From Fodinibius sp051746985 (GTDB lineage Bacteria > Bacteroidota > Rhodothermia > Balneolales > Balneolaceae): 64,000 bases of DNA. Numbering within the stretch: position 1 is the stretch's first letter; each line of letters begins with the position of its first letter. The position numbers and the translations under genes were made by a program. This document shows, piece after piece, positions 25,539-33,157 of the stretch. The notes under the pieces are model-generated. The model was not told the origin of the DNA, did not search any database, and was given only the letters and a program-made list of their open reading frames with translations. The stretch spans positions 1 to 64,000 of the forward strand of contig JBNJFP010000012.1 of the NCBI GenBank assembly GCA_051746985.1, written 5' to 3'.

Positions 25539-26618
25539 ATGATTTGGACATTGGCTATTGCGGGCACGTTCGCAGCCGCACTTTTTATTGTGGATAAAAT
25601 GCTATCGGCCCCAAAATACATTGAGGATAATTCCGACCATTTCGATGGTAACAAGTTTGTCAATCCCGATAATAGCGGTAATCACACCTATTGGGAAGTC
25701 CTTAAATGGTGGCTTGGCGGCAACGACAAAGGCACGTGGCATGAATATAATAAAGAGAGTCTGCCCGATTTTCCGGCGCCGCCCTCATCTGTAAACAATG
25801 CAGAACATCGAATAACGTTTATTAATCATGCTACTTTTTTAATACAGATCGCTGGACAAAATATACTGACAGATCCTGTTTGGAGTTTTCGTGCCAGTCC
25901 GTATCAATGGATTGGTCCCAAACGAAAACGTCCCACCGGTATCGACTTCGAAGACTTGCCCCATATCCATACCGTACTATTGAGCCACAACCACTACGAC
26001 CATCTGGATATTGATACCATAAAACATCTGCAAAGTAGATTTGATCCTCAATTTATTGTCCCCCTCGGCGTCGAACGCTACCTGCAAAACCAGGGCGTGG
26101 ATAATACTATCCGCATGGACTGGTGGGACAAGTACGGGCTCGGTGACAATACACTTGTTTCGGCCGTTCCAGCTCGTCATTTTTCAGGGCGCGGACTTTT
26201 CGACCGCAACAAAACCCTGTGGTGTGGCTATGTAATTGAACATCCATCCGGTCATATTTATTTCGCTGGCGATACGGGGTACGGAAACTTTTTAAAAGAA
26301 ATTGGAAAGGCCTTTGCCCCCATCCAAACCGCAATACTGCCTATCGGCGCATACAAGCCGCGCTGGTTTATGGAGGCCATCCACATGTCGCCCGAAGAAG
26401 CCGTTAAAGCTCATGAGGATCTCCAATCACAACAAAGTATTGCCATGCACTACGGCACCTTTCCCATGGCCGACGACGGGATGTATGAACCGATCGAAGA
26501 TCTCAATAAAGCTGTCCGTAAGCATCAGTTGCATTCGAATGAGTTTTTGACCCTGCAGCACGGAGAGTCATTCCAGTTGAAAATGCCAAAATCCGGCATA
26601 AGATCAGAAGTAGCCTAA
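25539..26618 (+). CDS. MBL-fold hydrolase, NAPE-PLD/RomA-like
   Basis: 359 residues with an N-terminal hydrophobic segment ('WTLAIAGTFAAALFIVDKML') that may anchor it. The metal motif is 'LLSHNHYDHLD' (His150, His152, Asp154, His155), with later ligands in 'SAVPARHFSGRG', 'IYFAGDTGYG' and 'SIAMHYGTFPM'. The layout 'TWINHAT'-like ('ITFINHATFLIQI') plus 'NILTDPVWSFRASP' is that of NAPE-hydrolysing phospholipase D relatives; in bacteria the substrate is generally unknown. Same strand as the S9 gene, 83 bases downstream. Confidence 0.9.
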   Translation: MIWTLAIAGTFAAALFIVDKMLSAPKYIEDNSDHFDGNKFVNPDNSGNHTYWEVLKWWLGGNDKGTWHEYNKESLPDFPAPPSSVNNAEHRITFINHATFLIQIAGQNILTDPVWSFRASPYQWIGPKRKRPTGIDFEDLPHIHTVLLSHNHYDHLDIDTIKHLQSRFDPQFIVPLGVERYLQNQGVDNTIRMDWWDKYGLGDNTLVSAVPARHFSGRGLFDRNKTLWCGYVIEHPSGHIYFAGDTGYGNFLKEIGKAFAPIQTAILPIGAYKPRWFMEAIHMSPEEAVKAHEDLQSQQSIAMHYGTFPMADDGMYEPIEDLNKAVRKHQLHSNEFLTLQHGESFQLKMPKSGIRSEVA

Positions 26619-26738
26619 CCCTGTACATCTTTAAAAAAGAGGTGGTTTGTCGCTATAAATTCCACTGCGAAATGGGCTTCATTTTTTGTAGATTTATCCG
26701 TTGTTTGAAGCAATAACCAAAAGCTCAACAGGAGCCCG

Positions 26739-28688
26739 ATGTCTGACAATTATCGCGCGTTAACACGTACCTATCGCCCCACTTCTTTCGATGATATTGT
26801 ATCGCAAGAGCATGTGAGCAGTACGCTTAAAAACGCTCTCAAAAAAAACCGTTTGGCTCATGCCTACATGTTTTGTGGTCCGCGCGGTGTAGGCAAAACC
26901 ACGATGGCGCGCGTGCTGGCCCGAACAGTAAACGAAATCGATCGCGATGTTGACGGGGAATCTCTGAACCAAACTTTGAATGTTGTTGAGATTGATGCGG
27001 CTTCCAATAACAGTGTGGATGATATTCGCGACCTGCGCGAACGCGTTCGCATTCCTCCGCAAAACGGCCGCTACAAGATCTACATCATCGACGAGGTGCA
27101 CATGCTCAGCAAGTCGGCGTTTAACGCTCTGCTGAAAACCCTTGAAGAGCCTCCTGATCATGTTATTTTCATTTTTGCGACCACCGAGCCACATAAGGTG
27201 CTGCCCACCATTTTGTCGCGCGTGCAGCGATTTGATTTCAAGCGAATCAGCGTTGAACAAATTGTGGAGCGTCTTGCCAATGTAGCTCGGGACGAAGGCA
27301 TCAGCATTGACGAGGAATCGCTCCACGTCATCGCCAAAAAAGCCGATGGCGCCCTGCGCGATGCCCTTGGGTTGATGGATCAGGCAATCGCCTTTTGTGG
27401 CAATGACATTCAGCACGAAGAACTGCTTCGGGCACTTAACGTGGTAAGCACCGAGCGGATGTTCGACTTTATGGATGCCGTGGAAAAACGGGACGCCAGC
27501 CGTGGACTTGAGCTCATCAATGAACTTTTGCAGGAAGGGTATGACATCCAGGAATACCTGGTGGGATTAACCGAGCACTTGCGAAATCTTTATGTGGCCA
27601 AGGGTTCAAAACAAATGCACCTTGTAGAAGCTTCTCCTGATACGAAAAAGCGGTATCAAGGATCAGCGCAATCGTTTTCTGAGGATGACCTGATGCGGAT
27701 GCTGCATATAGTTAGCGAGGCACAGTACAAAATTAAGGAAGCACATCAGCCTAAAATACAGTTCGAAATTACGCTGCTTAAGCTCATCCACATGGAGCGA
27801 TCGCAGAAGCTTAACACTCTTCTTGCCGAGCTGGAGCTGTTAAAAAAAAAGCTAAATAATTCTGATCTTGCTGAACTACCCAAGTTAGAATCTTCAAATG
27901 GCGCTGCCAAAAATAGTGAGCAGCAATCAGAGCAAGGTTCTACATCTAAGCAGAATAACGGGCAGAAACCAACGAGTTCGACTGCGAATTCCGGATCTGA
28001 AATCGATTCTCCTCCGCCGTCAACATCCGAGGCAGCAGCGTCTTCGAAAAGTTCTGAACCGGAAGATCAGCCTGTTAAAAAGGATCAAATCAAAGAACAA
28101 CGAGCTGATTCTGAAGTCAAGAGCTCTGACGGTCAACAGGCTGCGGTTTCATCTGAGAAGGAAGACGATGAGTTTACAAATCTGTTTGGAGCTTCTTCGT
28201 TAGGAGATCCCAAACCTACCCAGCGCCCTAATAAGGGGTCGAAAGAAAATCCACAAGAAAAGAAACAAACCAAACACGCAGCCGTTGCAGCCACAAAACG
28301 TGCCCCTAAAGATGTAACACTGCAAGAGATCAAGGACTGCTGGGAGGACTATCTTGATGGGCTTCGGCATCATGTTCCACATTTGCTGTATTTACAAATG
28401 CAGCGCGTTGAGCCTGCGGAGCTCAAAAATGGAGATTTAAAACTTCGGGCTACGGATGAATTTGCCAAGAAAATTGTAGATGAAAACAACCGCAGACTTG
28501 GAAAGTTTTTAGAAGACGAGCTGGGTACTTTTCTTAGTTTTACTTGCACTGTTAAAAAGCAGGACAAAAAAACCGAAGAATCTATGAGTCCCTACGAACG
28601 ATTTAAAAAATTGCAGGAACGGGATCCAACCATCAAAAAGCTGGTTGAACTCTTTGGTGCCGAACTTGATTATAATTTAAATCAGTAA
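26739..28688 (+). CDS. dnaX: DNA polymerase III subunit gamma/tau
   Basis: 649 residues. AAA+ clamp-loader core with Walker A 'CGPRGVGKTTMARVLA' (residue about 45), 'IDAASNNSVDDIRDLRERV', Walker B 'IYIIDEVHMLSKSAFNALLK', and sensor region 'ILSRVQRFDFKR'. Domain III follows, then a Ser/Gln/Lys-rich linker (about 385-530) and a C-terminal tau-like domain. Notable: the four-cysteine zinc module that normally sits between Walker A and 'IDAAS' is missing; the segment reads 'RTVNEIDRDVDGESLNQTLN' with no cysteine. First gene of dnaX-ybaB-recR. Confidence 0.95.
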   Translation: MSDNYRALTRTYRPTSFDDIVSQEHVSSTLKNALKKNRLAHAYMFCGPRGVGKTTMARVLARTVNEIDRDVDGESLNQTLNVVEIDAASNNSVDDIRDLRERVRIPPQNGRYKIYIIDEVHMLSKSAFNALLKTLEEPPDHVIFIFATTEPHKVLPTILSRVQRFDFKRISVEQIVERLANVARDEGISIDEESLHVIAKKADGALRDALGLMDQAIAFCGNDIQHEELLRALNVVSTERMFDFMDAVEKRDASRGLELINELLQEGYDIQEYLVGLTEHLRNLYVAKGSKQMHLVEASPDTKKRYQGSAQSFSEDDLMRMLHIVSEAQYKIKEAHQPKIQFEITLLKLIHMERSQKLNTLLAELELLKKKLNNSDLAELPKLESSNGAAKNSEQQSEQGSTSKQNNGQKPTSSTANSGSEIDSPPPSTSEAAASSKSSEPEDQPVKKDQIKEQRADSEVKSSDGQQAAVSSEKEDDEFTNLFGASSLGDPKPTQRPNKGSKENPQEKKQTKHAAVAATKRAPKDVTLQEIKDCWEDYLDGLRHHVPHLLYLQMQRVEPAELKNGDLKLRATDEFAKKIVDENNRRLGKFLEDELGTFLSFTCTVKKQDKKTEESMSPYERFKKLQERDPTIKKLVELFGAELDYNLNQ

Positions 28689-28770
28689 GCAAAGACTCTT
28701 ATCTTTATACAGTCGTTGAAAGGTTGTATTTGCAGAACAAAATAAATTTTTAAACGCATAACCAATTACT

Positions 28771-29115
28771 ATGATGAACAATATGGCTAATATGTTCGGG
28801 AAGTTTTCCGAACTGCAAGAAAAAGTGGAAGAAGCGAAACAAGAACTTGGCAAGCTTGAGGTGGAAGCCGAAGCCGGTGGCGGCATGGTGAAGGTGAAAG
28901 CCAACGGCAAACGGCAGATTTTAAGTATCAAGCTGGATAAAGATGTTATTGATCCCGATGATGCAGAAATGATGGAAGATCTGGTAGTAGCAGGCGTCAA
29001 CAAGGCGCTCGAAAAAGCAGAAGAGGCAGCCAAAGAGCGCATGCAGGAAACGTATAAAGATATTCTGCCCGGCGGCGGTATTCCCGGAATGGATCTGAGC
29101 AAATTGGGACTATAA
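28771..29115 (+). CDS. YbaB/EbfC nucleoid-associated protein
   Basis: 114 residues: 'KVEEAKQELGKLEVEAEAGG', 'GMVKVKANGKRQILSIKLD', 'DDAEMMEDLVVAGVNKALEK', the usual YbaB fold, with a glycine-rich C-terminus ('LPGGGIPGMDLSKLGL'). Small dimeric DNA-binding protein. The dnaX-ybaB-recR order is widely conserved in bacteria, which supports the call. Confidence 0.95.
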   Translation: MMNNMANMFGKFSELQEKVEEAKQELGKLEVEAEAGGGMVKVKANGKRQILSIKLDKDVIDPDDAEMMEDLVVAGVNKALEKAEEAAKERMQETYKDILPGGGIPGMDLSKLGL

Positions 29116-29119
29116 CCAC

Positions 29120-29188
29120 CGTGTCATGCTGAACTTGTTTCAGCATCTATCATATTAACAGTCCCTGAAATAAATTCAGGGTGACACG
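29120..29188. repeat. Composite REP-like element between ybaB and recR
   Basis: Outer arms CGTGTCA (29120-29126) and TGACACG (29182-29188) enclose two hairpins: GCTGAA / TTCAGC and CCCTGAA / TTCAGGG. The 'GTCATGCTGAACTTGTTTCA' wording is of a kind dispersed in many bacterial genomes. Nearly the whole ybaB-recR gap is this element. Confidence 0.65.
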
Positions 29189-29209
29189 TAGCTTTAAAAA
29201 AACTGCTAC

Positions 29210-29818
29210 ATGGAAGGAACTTCAGAAATACTGGAGCAGGCTATTGAACAACTGGCCAAGCTGCCAGGAACGGGACGGAAGTCGGCGCGGCGTATTGCTC
29301 TTTATCTGCTCAAACAAAATGATGAATCAGTCATCGATCTGGCCGAGGCATTAATTAATCTTAAAAAATCGATTACCCGCTGCTCAACCTGTGGCGTGAT
29401 CAGCGATGGCGATCCATGTTCTATCTGCCAAAATGCAAAACGCCAAACGGGACAGGTTTGTGTGGTGGAGGAATCGCAGGATGTATTTCTTATCGAGAAA
29501 ACCAATGAATTTCGCGGAAGGTATCACGTTTTGGGCGGTGTCATTTCTCCCCTCGACAATATCGGTCCCGATGATGTACGCGTTAAAGAACTGATGGAGC
29601 GAGTTAACGATGAGAACGAAGGCATTGACGAGGTCATCTTGGCGCTGAACCCCGATTCTGAAGGCGAAGCCACCTCCTATTACATCAACAAGCTACTAAA
29701 ACCTTTCGATAGTGTTGAGGTTACCCGCATTGCGTATGGCATTCCAATGGGAACGGAGCTGGAATTTATTGACGAAGCTACGCTGGGACGTGCCTTTGCC
29801 AGCCGCAATACTTTTTAA
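29210..29818 (+). CDS. recR: Recombination mediator RecR
   Basis: 202 residues. Helix-hairpin-helix 'LAKLPGTGRKSARRIALYL', the C4 zinc finger 'CSTCGVISDGDPCSICQ', and a Toprim domain ('QVCVVEESQDVFLIEKT', 'EVILALNPDSEGEATSYYI'). With RecO it loads RecA at ssDNA gaps. Ends with the expected 'GIPMGTELEFIDEATLGRAF'. Complete. Confidence 0.97.
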   Translation: MEGTSEILEQAIEQLAKLPGTGRKSARRIALYLLKQNDESVIDLAEALINLKKSITRCSTCGVISDGDPCSICQNAKRQTGQVCVVEESQDVFLIEKTNEFRGRYHVLGGVISPLDNIGPDDVRVKELMERVNDENEGIDEVILALNPDSEGEATSYYINKLLKPFDSVEVTRIAYGIPMGTELEFIDEATLGRAFASRNTF

Positions 29819-29884
29819 AAAATTGAAAATCGCTGCGCGGGAATTAGGATTTTCCATCCTTTTTATCATCTTAGTTCTTTGAAT

Positions 29885-31798
29885 ATGAATTCAAAAATCA
29901 ATCTTATGAAAATTAAATCGTTACTTTTCTCACTACTTATTTGGGGTCTTGCCTGTTCGGTGCAGGCTCAAGACGACAATTACTGGCAACAAGAAGTCGA
30001 ATACGAAATGGACATCGACATGGATGTCGAAAACCACCAGTTTGACGGAACCCAAAAGCTAACCTATCACAATAATTCGCCGGATACGCTGAAGCGCGTT
30101 TTTTACCACTTATATTTTAATGCCTTTCAGCCAAACAGCATGATGGATGTCCGCTCGCGCACCATCGAAGACCCCGACAGTCGGGTGCGTGACCGTATCC
30201 AGAAACTGCCCGAAGATGAGATTGGATATCATCATATAAACACCTTGAAGCAGGATGGCGAAACGGTTGAATACGATGTTGAGGAAACCATTATGGAGGT
30301 TACCCTAAATGAACCTATCGCTCCGGGAGAATCTGCTGTCTTTGAGATGGAATTTGAGAGCCAGGTGCCGCGGCAAATTCGTCGTAGCGGCTGGATGAGC
30401 AAGGAGGGCGTGGAATTTTCGATGAGTCAATGGTATCCGAAGCTCTCGGAATATGACGATGAAGGCTGGCACCCCAACCCGTATGTAGGCCGCGAATTTC
30501 ACGGCGTATTTGGAAGCTTTGATGTGAAAATTTCTATTGACAGCTCCTATGTGATGGGATCTACCGGGCACCTGCAAAATGCTGAAGAAATTGGCCACGG
30601 TTACGCTGATGACTACGAACGTCCCAATTCCGAAAAACTAACCTGGCACTGGAAAGCCGACAAGGTACACGATTTTATGTGGGGCGCTGATCCGGACTTT
30701 ACCCATACCACGGCCGAGCTTTCTAATGGCACCAAATTGCATTTCTTTTACCAAGAGGATACCGTAGCTGAAAATGCCGATCGCTATTCGCAAGAAGAGC
30801 TGCGCGAAAACTGGGAGCGACTGCCCGAATATGCGGTAAGAGCTTTTGAATATATGAACGAACACTTTGGGGAGTATCCCTTCGACAAGTACTCCTTTAT
30901 TCAGGGTGGCGATGGCGGTATGGAGTATCCCATGGGTACCCTTATTACCGGCAATCGTTCATTTGGCAGCTTGGTAGGTGTATCTGTTCATGAACTGGTT
31001 CATGCCTGGTACCAGGGCGTACTGGCAAACAACGAAAGTCGGTTCCCCTGGATTGATGAAGGTTTTACCACCTACGCCTCGTCGATTATTATGGATGAAC
31101 TCTTCAATGACGGACAGGGAGAAAATGTGCATGAAAATTCGTACAACTCCTATTACAGCATCATTGAAGACGGCAAACAAGAAGCGCTTGATACTCATGC
31201 CGACCATTATCATACAAACCGTGCCTACGGTTCGGCAGTGTATTCAACCGGCGGTGTATTTTTAAATCAGCTTCGGTATGTTATTGGCGGCGATGTTATG
31301 GATAGAGGCATGAAACGCTTTTTTGAAGAGTGGAAGTTTAAGCATCCCAAGGGACGTGATTTTCTGCGTGTGATGGAACAAGAATCGGGTATGGTGCTCG
31401 ACTGGTATTATAATTACTTCATTGAAAGTACCAAGCATATCGATTACGGAATCGAATCGCTTCTAAATGTGGATGGATCGACCTTTATAACCCTTAAGAG
31501 GGAAGAGTTGATGCCAATGCCGATTGACCTGATGGTTACGTACCAAGATGGCAGCAAAGAACAGTTTTATATTCCCTTGCGCATTATGCGCAACGAAAAG
31601 CCGAACGAAAATCCCGACATCCCGCGCACCATTAAAAAAGATTGGCCGTGGGTAAATCCAACTTATACGTTGGAAGTCGAACGACCACCCAGAGAAATAA
31701 AGAAAGTTGAAATCGATCCAACTAAACGCATGGCCGATATCGATCGCGATAATAATGTTATTGAGATGGATGAGTATATAGAACCCGGCAAACAGTAG
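29885..31798 (+). CDS. M1-family metallopeptidase, secreted
   Basis: 637 residues from the ATG at 29885 (a TTG two codons earlier and an ATG at 29906 are alternatives; the signal peptide 'KSLLFSLLIWGLACSVQAQ' follows all three). An N-terminal beta-saddle precedes the catalytic domain with 'GGDGGMEYPMGTLITG' in the place of the exopeptidase GAMEN motif and the zinc motif 'HELVHAWYQGVLANNESRFP' (first His about 369), with Glu in 'WIDEGFTTYAS'. Likely periplasmic aminopeptidase or M1-like endopeptidase. A clean terminator follows. Confidence 0.93.
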   Translation: MNSKINLMKIKSLLFSLLIWGLACSVQAQDDNYWQQEVEYEMDIDMDVENHQFDGTQKLTYHNNSPDTLKRVFYHLYFNAFQPNSMMDVRSRTIEDPDSRVRDRIQKLPEDEIGYHHINTLKQDGETVEYDVEETIMEVTLNEPIAPGESAVFEMEFESQVPRQIRRSGWMSKEGVEFSMSQWYPKLSEYDDEGWHPNPYVGREFHGVFGSFDVKISIDSSYVMGSTGHLQNAEEIGHGYADDYERPNSEKLTWHWKADKVHDFMWGADPDFTHTTAELSNGTKLHFFYQEDTVAENADRYSQEELRENWERLPEYAVRAFEYMNEHFGEYPFDKYSFIQGGDGGMEYPMGTLITGNRSFGSLVGVSVHELVHAWYQGVLANNESRFPWIDEGFTTYASSIIMDELFNDGQGENVHENSYNSYYSIIEDGKQEALDTHADHYHTNRAYGSAVYSTGGVFLNQLRYVIGGDVMDRGMKRFFEEWKFKHPKGRDFLRVMEQESGMVLDWYYNYFIESTKHIDYGIESLLNVDGSTFITLKREELMPMPIDLMVTYQDGSKEQFYIPLRIMRNEKPNENPDIPRTIKKDWPWVNPTYTLEVERPPREIKKVEIDPTKRMADIDRDNNVIEMDEYIEPGKQ

Positions 31799-31822
31799 TA
31801 GTAACCACTAAAATTACTTTTG

Positions 31823-31860
31823 AAAGTCCGGATGATGTAAATCTCCGGACTTTTTTATTT
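31823..31860 (+). terminator. Intrinsic terminator of the M1 peptidase gene
   Basis: Perfect 10-bp stem AAAGTCCGGA / TCCGGACTTT, 11-base loop, then TTTTTTATTT. About 25 bases after the stop. Confidence 0.9.
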
Positions 31861-31879
31861 GCCTATTTAGAGGGACTCG

Positions 31880-32420
31880 GAGAACTCGAAAAACCAACGA
31901 GCTTTTCGTGAGTTTCTATCGGTGGACCAAAACCTGGTGAGCCAAAATCATTTTATCCAATCCACGTATTTGAAAATAAATCGGTGCAAAAATAGAGAAG
32001 AAACTTAAAGAGTACTTTCCCAAAGAAAAACAAAATGACCTTACCGATTTTAACGCCTTCTTCAAGCAGGTTGCCGAAACTATTCGCTCTAAAAACCTCG
32101 TTCTGCGCCCCGTTTCTGTTGTAATGCTCAGCGATGGCATCCCAGATGTAACTACAAACGGCACAGCCAATTACCGAAGTATTGATTTAGATCCGCTCGA
32201 ACAGCTTTCGCGTAACATTACGCTTCGGTTACTTTATACCGATCCGGTAACCGGTAAAAAATGGCGCACCAAAATACCACGGCGACGCGTAAAAATTTGG
32301 ACTCAGACGGCTGATATGATGACCACATGGAACGACTCTACCTTATCCCATGAAGATCGCTTTCTTAAATAGACCAAAGACAACGTTGCTTTCGGTGTAA
32401 GAACAAGAAGGGTGGATTAA
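31880..32420 (+). pseudogene. Decayed gene fragment, VWA-like
   Basis: Coding-like stretches occur in more than one frame. The longest open part (31980-32372) reads 'KKLKEYFPKEKQNDLTDFNA', 'LVLRPVSVVMLSDGIPDV', 'LDPLEQLSRNITLRLLYTDP' and stops at TAG, after which 16 more codons stay open. Upstream pieces in other frames ('TNELFVSFYRWTKTW', 'EPKSFYPIHVFENKS') look like parts of the same protein split by frameshifts. 'VVMLSDGIPD' resembles the core strand and MIDAS start of a von Willebrand A-like domain. No intact start. An 82-residue ORF at 32124 is only its tail. Confidence 0.5.
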
Positions 32421-32458
32421 AAAAGAACAACGCTACACAGCAGGCAGGTTAAACAAAC

Positions 32459-33028
32459 CTAAAACAGATTGACCTGTTCGTTGTCTTCTTTAGGGGCATG
32501 CTCTATCTTGGGATTCGCAATTTCGCCTTGCTCTACTTTGAGCATATCAGGCTTAAATTTTTTGCCGTGTATTTGTTTAGCAATTCCCTGCAGTGCTTTT
32601 TCGCCGCGGGGCGTAATCAGCAAACGATCATGGTCATCCAAGGATAAGAACCCAAACTCCTTAAGGTCATTAACAATCATATAGGCAAGCTTGCTAACGG
32701 CCCCGCAATTCTGTTCCACATAATCACGACGGGGCGCCTCCTCATCCGCAGCATACACCAAGCCAAGCACATTCATTTCAACTTCGGTGAGCGGAAAGCC
32801 CTCCGAACCGCGGCTTAGCGTCTTATCCCAAGCCTGCTGGCTGTAATACCGACCAAACCACCACTTACCCTCTTTGATGAGCTTGTTCGTTACGGTACAA
32901 GCAAAATATTCGCCTGGCTTAGCCTTTTTGGGGATACCCCGGTCACGGTACATCGAAACAAGGGTAGCCAAATCCAGCTCGTGCAAATTGGGCGGATAGC
33001 TAAAATATGTAGCTGACTGATTTTCCAT
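32459..33028 (-). CDS. Hypothetical winged-helix-like protein ending in a sliding-clamp-type motif
   Basis: 189 residues, not recognised as a named family. The centre ('EMNVLGLVYAADEEAPRRDY', 'SKLAYMIVNDLKEFGFLS', 'DRLLITPRGEKALQGIA') reads as a winged helix-turn-helix. The C-terminal ~30 residues are a polar, probably flexible tail ending exactly in 'EQVNLF', which fits the bacterial beta-clamp-binding consensus QxxLF. That suggests a DNA-transaction role at or near the replisome, but only by motif. Upstream of topA's 3' end on the same strand, separated by a 120-base repeat-bearing gap. Confidence 0.65.
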   Translation of the reverse strand: MENQSATYFSYPPNLHELDLATLVSMYRDRGIPKKAKPGEYFACTVTNKLIKEGKWWFGRYYSQQAWDKTLSRGSEGFPLTEVEMNVLGLVYAADEEAPRRDYVEQNCGAVSKLAYMIVNDLKEFGFLSLDDHDRLLITPRGEKALQGIAKQIHGKKFKPDMLKVEQGEIANPKIEHAPKEDNEQVNLF

Positions 33029-33081
33029 GACACCTCAAGTTAGAAAACTGGAACCTTATTGTCATGTTAAATTTTTGAAAT

Positions 33082-33157
33082 GGCAAAGGTGAAATGGGAG
33101 ATGGCAGACGTTTTACTTCTCACATTTGTCATCTCCGTTTGCCGTCTGCTACTTTTC
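33082..33157. repeat. Intergenic inverted repeat (GGAGATG / GCAGACG words)
   Basis: GGAGATG pairs with CATCTCC, and GCAGACG with CGTCTGC, around 'TTACTTCTCACATTTGTC'. The wording matches the elements at 38653 and 36346 (GGCAGAAGTGAGA type). Its right end runs into the topA stop codon. Confidence 0.5.

Noticed and set aside
26619..26738. SRP (4.5S) RNA gene upstream of dnaX
   Set aside because: ffs is often near dnaX, but the GGAA-type tetraloop and helix 8 pattern are not there.
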